NCBI RefSeq assembly: GCF_000150275.1
Contig: NW_002060951.1
Span: 700,328 to 764,327, forward strand
From: Trichoplax adhaerens
Lineage: Eukaryota; Placozoa; Uniplacotomia; Trichoplacea; Trichoplacidae
DNA length: 64,000 bases
Direction: 5' to 3'
Part shown: one piece after another, positions 26,192-38,609 of the stretch
How positions within the stretch are numbered: the stretch's first letter is position 1
How the letters are laid out: each line of letters begins with the position of its first letter
The notes under the pieces: generated by a model
What the model saw: the letters and a program-made list of their open reading frames with translations, nothing else
Databases searched by the model: none
Told to the model about the DNA's origin: nothing
Translations under genes and position numbers: made by a program

Positions 26192-28932
26192 TTAGCTTTC
26201 CATTTCAACTTCTTCAACTTCCATCTCGTCACCACCAGCGTTATCGCTTGCAATGATATTATCAGGATATTGGCCAGCTTTCAGCATCACTTCCAGTCGT
26301 TGTACTTCTTCTAAAGTATTAGCTTTAGCAATAGCTTCCTATGATAAATACACAGCATGGTCCATTGCAGTACTATATCATTATTATATTGCAGTTTAAC
26401 TTACTAAGGGAAATAAATGCATTAACGATTTCACTTTCAATTAAACAGAGAGAAATTACTAGTCGGTCACCTTGATAGCATTCGCATGAGAGTTTGTAAC
26501 GGCAGCCTTAGCCTCCTCAAGTTTTTCCCCAGGCATAAATCTGAACATTGTTTTATAAAGAGCAATTTTAATGATATTCAGTCAATAGAATCATAGTTTG
26601 TCTGCTAAAAACGTAAAATTAAACAAGGTTTTATTTCACCAACGTTTTACTCTTTTTGCCAATTTCATTCAGTAAATCTTTTCCCTGAGAACCTGCAAAT
26701 AATTTCTCAGCTGCGATGCGCTCCTAAGACGTAATCGGTGTGATCAATAGTATATATAACACTACTAATGATTATATCTGTAAGTTCCGATTTAAACTAG
26801 TGACATTAGTTTACAATATTTATGTGTCCCGACCGCAATTAAAAATTTAACTAATATGCGGTAAATATCTTTACCTAGCTATGCAAATATCTGGTGATAA
26901 TTTAAGGAGCTTACCTTTTCCTTTACTTTTAGAAAGTCGAGCAATTTAATGTGTGGCAGTTTGTAGATAACGTAAAGTCGATAATGTTTTTTATTTGCAA
27001 TAGGATTCTTCAATAAGCTATATAACAAACGCGATATATGGGTAGGTTAACGTTGCAAGAGTTACAATTAAGCCAAGGATTTCGCTTGATGCATTAAAAC
27101 ATTAAGGGTATCATTGAACATGCTAAGTTATAAAACATGAAGCTATATAATTTTACTGCACACAAAATATTTCGCATAATTTACCACAGAGACTTGAGTG
27201 TTTTAACCGTCGACAAAGGTTCAATATCTCCCTAAATGGTATGCAAATCAATTTAACAATTTTTTGGTCTGAAAATCTGAAATTTGCCTTAACTAGCAAA
27301 GTAAAATAACTGATACTTTGTACATATTTACTAAGGCGACAATTTATATCAAACTACACGTACATGATTTCGATTTGTCAATAGGATACCATTTACTCTA
27401 TACGAGCATTACAACTGCAACGCAAAAACTAGACCTACCAATTCCTGCATATTGTTGCAAGTTAAAATAAGTTCTTCCAGCATAGGGAGACTATCTTCTA
27501 AATTAGAACCGATACGACTACAATAAAAATAAATAAATAATATTTTAAAATCATAATGTATTCACGCTTCTATATACTGTACTGTACTTAAAATGACCGA
27601 ATCTCTCACTTGGAATAACTACAACTAATACCATTACGTAAGATTACTGTAAATTTAGTACTGTGACTAGTTATGCATCAATGATACAACTAATGATCAT
27701 ACCATAGTTGATTGTTATTCAATAGGATACATTTCAGTCTACGTAGCAGCGGAAACCCTTCTAATTTCCTAATTCCATTATCCGAGAAATCAATGGTATC
27801 GAATTGATCCTATCATTAAGATTTAAGTTCAACTTTAAAAGTTGTTTCTTATAGCAGATTGCTATCATATCAATATGGTGAAGAGCAAGCAATTGTCCAT
27901 CACATATCCTATCCTAAGTGATTATAATTATAATGTTACCGTCCAAGTACAAAATCTAGTCCATTCGCGAAATGCCTAGTATAATATCATGATATAAGAG
28001 TACACTACCAAAATTTCTAAGTCTAATACATTAATTATTGATTAATAGCGGAAATGTTGTATGTAATTGAGTAAGATATATGACAAGGCTGCATTTGCCA
28101 TAGCAATTAACAACTAAGAATGCAGATATATCGATATTTTATACAGTAGCACAAACAAATCTCGACTATAACTATTGTACGATATGTACAAATACCAGTA
28201 GTACAGTACAGTATGTTGTAAAATAGTAATACATCATCGGCGATAATGGATTGTCTTACCAAAGTTGCTCCAAGGTTTTCTAAAATAGTAATCCGATTAC
28301 CTAACATTGAACAAGAAATAGCGGCTGTCAGAAATCCAATTGGTATTAAAGTAAGAAAATTGAGAGCTTTCATCAATAATAAAATTATATAATAGATCCA
28401 ATGCAAGACTAGAGCAATGCACATTAACGTGGATAATTGATTTTACTACGAACTACAGAAAAATAATCATCCAAGATTATAATGAAAAGAGAAGAATCTC
28501 TTCAAGAATTCAGGTGTTGCTGATACTATATGGAAATCAATACGCTGTACAAGATTATAAAAATTAAACCGGATTGAGCTTTACAGCTTTCAAATAGGCT
28601 TCCTTGTAGGTAGTATACATTATATTGACTTGATGACACAAGGCCAACATGCAGTTTTTCAACATGAATTGATCGACTGATGTTGTAGTCATTGCACCAA
28701 TCACTGTAGACATTTGAGCAAATTATCCTCCATAATATACAATATCTTACGAAATCAAAGTATTATCTGATACTGTAAATACAACTTTGCAATTCAAGCT
28801 CTCACTATCTTGTACAGTAGCCAACGATTGCTGTAGTAGATTGAACCAACCTCGAAGATCTAACTCTCGATCTTTGACAGCGTTGGTAAATTGCGGTGCC
28901 ATAGCAATTAAATCTGCAGTTAATTTAACCAT
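26192..28932 (-). CDS. SNRPA1: U2 snRNP protein A' (nine exons)
   Basis: This leucine-rich-repeat protein binds U2B'' and stem-loop IV of U2 snRNA in the nuclear spliceosome. Exons in transcription order are 28932-28851, 28300-28260, 27809-27703, 27517-27439, 27231-27185, 27017-26915, 26723-26644, 26540-26471 and 26338-26192. The sum is 756 nt, or 251 aa, close to the roughly 255 of animal orthologs. The N-terminus MVKLTADLI, the DRELDLRG segment, the LRR signatures IDFSDNGIRKLEGFPLLRRL and LEELILTCNNMQEL, the LRR-cap segment NKKHYRLYVIYKLP and the acidic C-terminus are all family traits. Exon 7 joins exon 8 in frame (KTFMPGEKL) only with the donor GTTGGT; exon 1 uses the same donor sequence. 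Exon 2 is a 41-nt small exon. The gene reads leftward, away from NEK8. Confidence 0.95.
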
Positions 28933-29330
28933 GATGATTTAACGCACTGGAATTTTTTTATACAAAATTGTTGAAATAAAAGATTGGTCACAAAGACGGA
29001 GCCTCCTAGCTCAAATAGAGGACACAGCTTTTAATTGACGATGGAGCCTCGTAGCTTAAGTAGAGGACACAGCTTGGAGTTCACGATAGAGCCGAGTGGA
29101 AAATTCGACGAGTTCGCGCAAATCTCGTTGACCAATGGCTTACAGAGTTACAGTATAGCACAGCACTACACTTGGCGTTCAACAAGGCAAATCTGACAGT
29201 ATACCCTTAGTAACGCACTGAACACTCCGTACTGGACACCACTACGCTGTACTGTATGCCGTAGTACCCCGGTCGATGCAGCGGTGTCTCTCTACTCCGT
29301 GGTCCATGTGTAGTCAATGAGTGAACGTTT
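28933..29330. promoter_or_regulatory. Probable upstream region of SNRPA1
   Basis: This less AT-rich stretch lies just upstream of the U2A' start codon. It includes the 45-bp tandem repeat and a CCAAT sequence near 29132. Placing the promoter here is inference from position; no TATA box or initiator is clear. Confidence 0.35.
28995..29095 (+). repeat. 45-bp tandem repeat, two full units plus a partial
   Basis: Units begin at 28995, 29040 and 29085 with GA(C/T)(G/A)GAGCC. The first two share TAGAGGACACAGCTT and end in a TTGAC/TTCAC variant; the third stops after about 10 bases. The exact 45-base period and about 60 bp distance from the SNRPA1 start codon are clear. A role in transcription would be inference. 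Confidence 0.85.
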
Positions 29331-30570
29331 ACAGTGTACAGTACAGCTGCGACCGTAATCTACAGTACTGTAGCGCAGAGTACTGTACTGTACTGTAGTC
29401 CATATTGTGCGCCAGCCAGTCCCAAGGACTAAACGAGACAATAGAATTTCTACGGTGAAATGTCCTACAGTACGAGTCCATTTCTTGTACTGTACTGTAC
29501 TGTACAGTACACTGTACAGTCCAGGATAAAAAACGGCTTCATTTGGGCCGAATGCGGAAATTCTAATTTCACTTTTGACGTTCAAATCATGAACGAATAT
29601 TGCTAATTTGAAAGCAGATGAAACGCGAGTTGTTCATTTAATTTTCGAATTAGATTATAGCCGTTCAACACAGAAATGCACGAATACATTACAGTTCTAT
29701 TATTCCGGCTAATAGTGAGCGTTCCATCAGTGCTTCCATTCCATATTACAGTAAGTTCTGTATTATTGAGCACCAGACTGTCGGCAATACTGTACTGTAC
29801 AGTGTACAGTATTACGGAATGAAAGAAGTACAGTACAGTACGCAAGCACGTCCTTGTCGACGAGTAACTACGCAATCTCTTTCCGTTCCGTTCAGTCTTA
29901 TACTGTACAGTACAGATCTACTGTACTGTACAGTACACTTATTCTACAGTACTGTACTGTACACTGTACTGTACACTGTACAGTACTACAGTACAGTAGT
30001 GTGCGCAGTACAGTACCACACTCATTACCACGGTACGACTCTGTGTTGTAGTACTGTATTACAGTACTCATTTTGTTTTGTACAGTATAGTGGGTTACAA
30101 TACACTAGTACAGTGTACAGTACAGTATGCATTTCGGAGCGGACACGTGGTTTGTCAACACTGAACACTGCAGTCAACAGTGTGTACTGTACAGTGTACA
30201 GTACACTGTACAGTACAGTACTGTACAGTCGGCTCTTAGCTCGTACAGTACTGTACAGAACCACAAGTCAGTAGTACTGTAGACCACAATACTGTACTAT
30301 ACTGTACATACTGTACAGTACTGTACTGTACTGTAGCACTGTACTGTACAATGTACTGTAGAGACTTGGCAAGCACACCGTACTCTACACTGTACAGTGT
30401 ACAGTACAGTGACCGAGCGACTGTCACATTTCATCGGGTTTTGCAATTTTCCATTGCAATCCATTTTGAGCCGTGCCTTGACTCCATACCTGCATTGTAT
30501 TGTACTGTACAATGTCCATTAGCCCTTGCAATATGATTTCTACAGTATAAATATACTGTACACTGATTGA
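29330..30570. repeat. Cluster of TACTGTACAGTA palindromes
   Basis: More than 1.2 kb is dominated by permutations of TACTGTAC and GTACAGTA, which join into perfect palindromes such as GTACTGTACAGTAC. Dense patches lie at 29375-29395, 29485-29520, 29785-29815, 29900-30000, 30180-30230, 30295-30360 and 30388-30412. Base composition is clearly less AT-rich than in the flanks. The short unit spawns many overlapping open frames on both strands that are low-complexity (YCTVQYST-like) and not genes. It could be a satellite, a fold-back element remnant or a binding-site array. Confidence 0.9.
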
Positions 30571-32526
30571 TGTAAACGATGATGAGAGGATGGAGAGCAG
30601 GTTTATGCATTGATTGCCAATGAACGCACATAGGGAGGACGTTAGAGAGACATCGATGAGGAGGCTACTGCCTGACGGAACAGAATAAGAATCAATCTAC
30701 TGTATATTATACTGTATAATTTATACGTAGGCAGCTAGCATGTGATATCACTTACCGGCTATCTATTCATTATATTATAGCCTTGACGACGCTGAAGCAG
30801 CTGATGTAAAACAGTTAACGTACTGTTATGCAAAAAATATGTAGATTCGTTCAGGAGCTAGGGCAATTAATAGAGAAATCGTTATATTTCAGCCTTCAGC
30901 ACTTTGTAATCATACCTTGACGACGCTGAAACAGCTTATGTAATTCAGTTAACGTACTGTTATGCAAGAATACGTAGATTTGTACAGTAGCCAGGGCAAC
31001 TCATAGAGAAATCGCAGATGCTCCCTTGCAGTGCTTAGTCGTCCTGCAGTAGTCTGGCATTAACTTACAACGTACGGTAATTGTAAATAGACACTCGAAT
31101 AAGTATTTCTATCTACCATGGTAGAATGACAGACCAACGTCAATTAACCAAAATCTCAGCAGTATCAAGTAAAATGTGGTGTCAAGTTATAAGAAGAAAC
31201 TAGAAAATTCGCAGAATGTGTACATTGCGCGTTATTGATTTGATTTAACAGTAGTGTGAACGAAGCAGTAACTGCTGTACAAATATGCGCGCATACTGTA
31301 ATCAATCAACTGGATAAGTGTTATTGGATTATGTACAGTAGAATATATTATATAGTATGCTATGTTCAAACGTTGAAACCTCCAACGCCCATAGTACTTT
31401 ACATTTCTCAACTCACTTCAATTATTTTGATAACTGTAGCTATTCAAAATCAACATGATAAAAGTTCCTCCATTACGGCTGATATCAGCAGCTAGGGTAA
31501 TCTTCGATATTCAACAGAGGCCATTCATCAATTTCATTCGCTATCAGGTAAAATGACAATAATATCCATTCATCTTACCCATAGCTAGAATATAGTCTTG
31601 TGCACAACTTTCATTCCATCAAGTTGACGTTGAAACACAGTTCTAATGGTAAAATTATTTATAATAATATTGTCAAGTTAATTAACATCATCCAATCATG
31701 ACAAATAAAGTTTGTCGACTTTTCACGTGCATGCATATCCACACATAAAAATTTTAAAAATCGCTGATTTGTGGCTAGAATATGTTGTATTGTATTGGAT
31801 GGAATAATAGAGCATTGAAATAATTACATTACATAGAAGGCGTTGTGAAAACCCTCCTATACACTGTCAGTACTGCATAAAAGTCAGTGTCATAATTCCT
31901 TCTCTTCTACGGTACGCTTACGCGTATATTGAACATTAATCCTTGTAATAGGATTGCCATGGTCAGCGATCGGCGTTATTGTAATGTGCTGTAAGTGCAT
32001 TATGGAAGTGAGCAATTAACAATAGACTGTAGCCATATTTCATGACATTATAGGCCAATATATGAATATTAATCAATCTTTGACAATAATAAGATACAGC
32101 ACAATTAGAAGAAAAAAAAAGCATAAAATAGATCTAGAACTATAGCCTACTATAGAATGACATGATTGATCCTATTGGGGGGACCATTATTAAACAGTAG
32201 AAGATAGAATACTGTCGGCATCTTTTGCATTTTATACACAAACTGTTAGTAATAACAATTTTTTTCTGCTCTTGATATAACTTCTTTATTGAGCCTGTAT
32301 AATTTCAATATATTTTCTAAAAGAAATTCTACATTATAGACCAGTAGTACATTTACTTTATATCAACCTACTAGAAATTCAGCATGAATTTGTAACTACG
32401 TACCGCAATTGCTCACTTCAATCGTATATTCACCGATAGCAAAGTCAATACTGTATCAACGATTATCGTAACTCTATGAAGAAGCCAGGAACCTTAAAAT
32501 TGAAGAAAAAAGATATCTGATAAGAA
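30571..32526. other. Region between the palindrome cluster and NEK8
   Basis: No gene is recognised. It contains the 134-bp tandem duplication near its left end and, further right, ordinary AT-rich DNA that should include the NEK8 promoter. The 79-codon frame at 31256-31495 resembles nothing I know. Confidence 0.5.
30781..31050 (+). repeat. 134-bp tandem duplication
   Basis: Unit 1 begins at 30781 and unit 2 at 30915, both with CCTTGACGACGCTGAA. They share the AGTTAACGTACTGTTATGCA block, GTAGATT, AGGGCAA and ATAGAGAAATCG in the same order. Similarity extends into the last 30 bases of each unit (CCTTCAGCACTT against CCTTGCAGTGCTT). The two copies are only moderately diverged. Confidence 0.85.
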
Positions 32527-35500
32527 ATGGATAGCTATGAGAAAATACGAATCGTTGGAAGAGGTGCATATGGGTAAGTTACCTTTCCAAGACGTTCATC
32601 CGATAAGATAGAGTATAATAAATAGTACCAATTAAATACGACTTAAAAATATAGACTACAGTAATGATGAGTTTAATAATATTCATCTATTGGCTTATGT
32701 CAATGACTTTAATGATAAAATAAGCGCATTTTGTATACATATAAAGGACATTAAGAAAAGGGATTTTTTATTCTCGAAATTGCATTGGTACCGTATTCAG
32801 TTTTATATTACTGACACGCATACTGCAGTGACAATAAGTTTAAAGTAATTTTTAGTGATCAGCTACAGCTGACGATATCTTATTTCTTTCATGCCAACTT
32901 ACTACCAATGCAAACATTTATAAAATCTAAAATGGAGGAGAAAAATTTGAACCATTTTATGATGGATTAGAAGCTTGATTGAACTATTATCACTATAACC
33001 AATCAAGATAACAGCTAGCGTTTTATATTTTTTCCTGTTTGTTAGAACCGTTTATTTATGCCGTCGTCTAGTCGATAACGGCTTGGTCATTATCAAACAA
33101 ATTCCAGTAGAAGATATGACAATCGAGGAAAGGCAATCCGCTATTAATGAAGTTAAAGTATTATCCGTATTAAAATATCCAAATATTATCGGCTACTATG
33201 ATAGTTTTTACGAAGATAAAGCTCTGATGATTGTCATGGAATATGCCGAAGGTAAGTTGATTTGCTTACGCAACATCATTAAATGATTGTTTTTTCTTAC
33301 GATTCACGGCTTGATTAATTGTAGGCAAATACATTATGTGTCGTATCTAATTTAGCCTTGGGTAATCGTCACCAATCATTAAAGATAATTAATGCTACAG
33401 TGAATAAATTAAGTCACTAGTTTACCTTAGCAGCGCTAGTTATCATCATTTTTATGATATTTCATCATAGCAATCAAGAAACGAATTATTATTGCACTTT
33501 AATTTACTTATTGGAAAATATCTAATTTATTACTTAAATCGAAGCTCGCTAAACTTCAATGTCTATTCGATATAGGCGGTACCATTTTTGAATATCTACA
33601 ACAACGACGAGATGAACTTTTAAGCGAGGAAGTAAGTCATGAACTTATATAGCTTTTTCGTTCATTATCATTTCAATATTATGAGCACTTCGGATCATAT
33701 CCTTAGTTTATTTTATTCTTAGCAAGTTAACGTCAGACTGTTGCAACTATCAAATATAAAATTCTTCCTTTCTTGGCCTATCTTGTGATTATAACGATCT
33801 CAGCTTTGATGTTATAAGTCCATTAAACAACAGCATGAGATCTACTACAAAATAGTTTTCATAGTCGCCAGTGATTTAAGCATTCAATTTCCATTACGCT
33901 AATAGAAGTAAAATAGTTAATTGAAGCCTTCGATTATGACAACACTTTAACAACTTATTGTAAAGACATCATTTGTAGGGGCCTGAGTTGTTATAATTTA
34001 TTGACTATAAATCATATCTATTTCATAAGTTCCTAATGACTCTTTCCTATATATAACTATATGAAAATCCAATTCATAAAACTATATAAGCTTAATAAAA
34101 GAATGAAATAGAAAATTTTTGAAATACGACTTTACATTTACGTCACTCCATATTATAATCAAATTCTTTTTAATTATAGGAAATTCTTCATCTATTTGTG
34201 CAAATCTTACAATCTCTGCATCATGTTCATTCCAAGAATATTTTACATCGAGATTTAAAGACACAAAATATATTACTTAATGATAGAAGAACAGTAGCTA
34301 AACTTGGCGATTTTGGAATATCCAAAGTTCTTAATAGTAAAAGTAAAGCAAATACGGTACGTTGAATTATTCTAGAAAAAGATTACTTCTAAGAAGAAGT
34401 TGAGATATAATCAAATTGACAGTGCTATACATCTAAGCTTTAATTGTAAACGTAGTATGACTAGCTAGTATGAGCTTACATGATGACATATGAATTTAGT
34501 ACTTTCTATCGAGGATAGATGAACATTCCAAAATTTAATTACGCGTAATGATCGTGATTTTTAATTTCTTACTCTCTATCTTGATGTATTGAGTAGGTAG
34601 TTGGGACACCTTGTTATATCTCTCCTGAACTTTGCGAAGGAAAACCGTATCCATAATCGCAATATCGACTTCAATGGCTTTGATATTGCTATATTTTTTC
34701 GGTTCATATTCTTGCAAGACTATCGCAGTCTGATTTTAGAAATAAAATAATTTCTTCTTATTGTTAGCTTGTAACCACTTCAATTTATTCGATTTATTCC
34801 TTAAGGCATTATAATTTACCGTTTATTTAATTAATTTAATATCAATAACGTTACTACCTTAACTAAAATATCTAAAGATATAATCATAAAAGCGATATCT
34901 GGTCTCTAGGTTGTGTTTTATATGAATTAGCCAGTTTAAAAAGAGCGTTCGAAGCACCGGTAAGTTACATTTTAAATTTCAATTATTAAAAATTTAATTT
35001 TATTTTATGATAATCCATAGTCTAGAAATTTTTTATTTCATATTTTACGAAAGGTCATCAAAGAGTATATTACTATAGCATCTGATGATATTAATACTAA
35101 TCTCAGTGAAACAGATAATATAAATTATGACACTTCTTTGTACGTTATCCGTAACAGAATTTGCCAGCTTTAGTCATGAAGATCATGAGAGGAAAGTTTG
35201 CTCCTATATCCTCTATTTATAGCGAAGATCTTCGAGGATTAATTTTAAGTATGCTGCATTTGGACCCTTCTCGAAGGCCGGAATTAGATGAGATTATGGC
35301 ACTACCCATTATTGTTAATTCTTTAATGCAAGCAAGAACATCTATTGGTCGTATTCCATGTCTTCAGTAAGTTACAAATTTTTTATAACTATGAAATAGT
35401 ACCTTATACTTCATGGCTATTATTTGCTATTTGATCAAATTAAGAAGCTCTCCCACCTTAAACAAACAAAATGGAAGTTTCTAGAATAATTTGTACTAGT

Positions 35501-38500
35501 ATCATACTTACGAAATCTGAAGTATACGACAGTGTGCTTGATAACATATTTTTATACAAGTTTGAATGTTTCCTTGATACAACATATACCTGGATCATTC
35601 CCTCTAAAGACAACCTAACAAACAGATTATTACTGCAGACTTTAAGATTTTACTAATCAGGCTCTTTTTCTTGAATAGATTATCGAAGAAAAATTCATCA
35701 ACTACAAGACGATCAAAAGGGAAGCGATATCATGCATCCGCAAAGAGCAACCATACTTTAGATAGCGGCATTGATGGAGGTAAGCTTTTTACTTTCTTCA
35801 AACCTGACTGTATTGCTACCAATGTTAACGTATCAACAGAAAAATTGTTGCTGTCGAATTATTTTAGAACGGATTGAAATTGTTGTAGTTACTAGCTAAC
35901 TAAAAAATTATTAATGGTCATGCCTTTATTATTCGTTCTGCTGTATTATAATGTAAAAAATGATTTTTTATTCCATATTTTAGGTTCAATAACCAATAAT
36001 CGAGCTACTTATGATCGATCTAATAGCACCGATGATGCATCTGGAATTCTGTCAAGCAGTGGTGGTAGCATTAGTTTGCCTTTCGACTCTCAATCACTTA
36101 AAAGTTCGCATAATTCGAATATAACTTCCTATAGTCATCGAACAAATCGACCAGGTTCATCCATTAGTAGTTTATCGGGAGCATTAACAGATAGTGAAGA
36201 CTCCCATGTATCATCATCATCAGCACCTGTTTTCACGTGGGGAAGTAGCTCATCTAAACCGCTAATGCTAAATTTACCGCAAAGAAGTTTACAAATCACA
36301 CGCGTAGATGTCAGTCGGACGCAAAAAATGGGTGTAACTAATTGTGGCCAAATTGTTATTTGGGAGGTAAGCAGATGCACAAAAAAAATGTAATAGGGAG
36401 ACCTAGATATTGTTTTCATTACCTGATAGGCTTTCTAGCCTTTAAATTTAGTTATACTGCTGGATAAAGTGAAGTGAAATTGATTACTAATATTATTTTA
36501 TTTCTCTGACTTTATTTTACAGCAAAATAGAGTACAATTAGATGGTAAAAATGATCGCAATATTAATATTGATATACCGAGGCTCCTTGAAGGCCAATCG
36601 GTCGTCAATATTACTCATGTCTCTTGTGGAGATTTATTTACTGCTTGTCTAACAGGTATAAATTGTTGAACAGTCTCTCAGTTATAGAAAACTGTTAACC
36701 AACATCAGAATATATTTCAAAAATAACAAATCCTTTTAGTCGAACTTATAATTTGTTCTTAAACATGAATAGATCGTGGAATCTTAATGACTTTTGGATC
36801 AGGTGCAAACGGTTGCTTAGGACATGGAAATTTTAACGAAGCAGCACATGTAAGGAAAATCAAATCATTACACCATAAAGCCTAATACTGGTACACACAA
36901 AAATTCACGTTATAACCTACCTAATTAATCATTCTATTGGAATTACTTCTACAGCCAAAAATCGTTGAATCCTTAATTGGTTATGAAATCGTAAATGTTT
37001 CCTGTGGTGCATCTCATATTATGGCTATTACAGGTACACAACATTTAGGAAGTATTGTAAGCAAGACTAATAGTTATTTCTATCATATTACATAAGGTTT
37101 AGTGTTTAAGCTTTTTTTTCATAAAATATAATTTCTTTAGCTGAACATGAATTATTTGCCTGGGGTAGAGGTGATAACGGTAAGTATAGTATTAAGCCAA
37201 CTGTAATTATCATTCGGTTGTATTGTTAACAAATCCAAGGATAAGATTATGGTTAACGATATTTTACGCCAAAAAATATAGGTCGATTAGGAACATCAAA
37301 TACCAAGACATATAGCGTACCAGAACTCATTAAACTACCAGAAACTTATCAGCCTAGCTCAGTATGTTGCGGTATTGATTGTAGTATGGTATTATGTTGC
37401 GACGGTTGCTTACTAGTCTGTGGTAGTAATCGAGCCAATAAGTTATCATTAGACACCTCAGATACTGGCTTAGTAGATGAAAAACATTCCCTAACACGTG
37501 TACCATCCATGCCACTCTCATCACTATCAATTGAACAAGTAGCAGCTGGCACTTCCCATACTGCAGTAATAACAGGTGATAGAAAGCTACGGTTAAATTA
37601 CAGATTATTATAAATATTTAAGATAACTTTTGTTAACTGAATCTAGCATTTCTTCAATTTATAAATTACCGAACATATAGCTAATGGTCTTTTATATTGC
37701 CGTTTAGCTGTTTTGTTACCGTATTCAGTATGGTAGAAGTTACTTTTTATATCTATCACGTTATCCTTAATATAAATTTAGTAAAGGTATCAATTAAGCT
37801 TTTATATATGTATAGTTACGAATGTATAGCTTTCATTTTCTAGGATGTTCTAACAGTTTGATAGAAAGATAATTACATTGCTTATTCGATAAATTATTTG
37901 GCCTAGGTATCATAAAGAGTTTTAATTTGCATTCGTATTAATATTTGCGTTGAATACTTTACTAACCAATTCTAGAGGACGGCAAGCTCTATACCTGTGG
38001 AGTTAATACATATGGCCAACTAGGTTATGAGCAAAGCAAGCAAAGGGTTTCTGCAAAGCAAGTTTCATCATTAAATCATAAGCAAATTAAATATATCGCG
38101 TGCGGGGATGCATTTACCATTGCTGTTACTGCAGGTAAATTTTATAACTGATATTCTTATTATTCAAGCAAGTTCGTTTAAATGATCGTAAAATACGGCA
38201 GCAGTACACCATCTGAATATATCGATAGAATACTTTCTTGCTGTCAGTAACAAGACTATTATCTGAAAGAATTTGTAGTTTCAAACCTCATGCGTTCAAG
38301 ACAAATAATTTATTTTTATCGAGCAATAGCAATAGTAATACTTATATTGAAGTCAGTTATAGTAAATTTTTAGGTGATGTGCTGCTTTATTTTCAATTTT
38401 TAACAGATAATGAGGTTTATGCGTGGGGTAAAGGTAGCCGTGGACGACTAGGCCTAGGCACAGAAAAAAATTTCGTCGAACCACAACGTATTACGTTTAA

Positions 38501-38609
38501 TCATTATAACTTTGAAATCCTCTCTTTGGCCAGCCGACACGGAAATACATTAATGTCTACTCGCTTGAAATATAATAATGGCGATATAAACCCTATCAAG
38601 GATAAATAA
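32527..38609 (+). CDS. NEK8: NIMA-related kinase 8, kinase plus RCC1 propeller (16 exons)
   Basis: NEK8 is a Ser/Thr kinase of the ciliary inversin compartment, where it works with ANKS6, INVS and NPHP3. Exons: 32527-32573, 33046-33251, 33576-33631, 34180-34356, 34597-34646, 34878-34959, 35158-35366, 35679-35779, 35984-36366, 36523-36655, 36773-36849, 36955-37033, 37141-37179, 37282-37575, 37976-38134 and 38407-38609. They total 2295 nt, or 764 aa, with an open frame throughout. The start [16 protein letters not shown] matches NEK8. Catalytic residues are intact: glycine loop 11-16, K33, HRD 126-128, DFG 147-149 and activation-loop T162 followed by [12 protein letters not shown] Ser-rich linker (about 276-390) precedes RCC1 repeats (391-764) with [38 protein letters not shown] and [12 protein letters not shown]. 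Human NEK8 is about 692 aa, so the linker is longer here. NEK9 is less likely because it has a C-terminal coiled coil. Confidence 0.96.

Noticed and set aside
26638-26643. Alternative donor GTGAAA for exon 7 of SNRPA1
   Set aside because: Joining it to the acceptor before 26540 shifts the frame and meets a stop soon after, whereas the GTTGGT donor at 26643 gives the conserved KTFMPG junction.
29292-30631. Eight or more overlapping open frames of 61-151 codons on both strands
   Set aside because: They are all translations of the TACTGTAC/GTACAGTA repeat, with low-complexity YCTVQYST-like products and no family resemblance. The repeat simply lacks stops in several phases.
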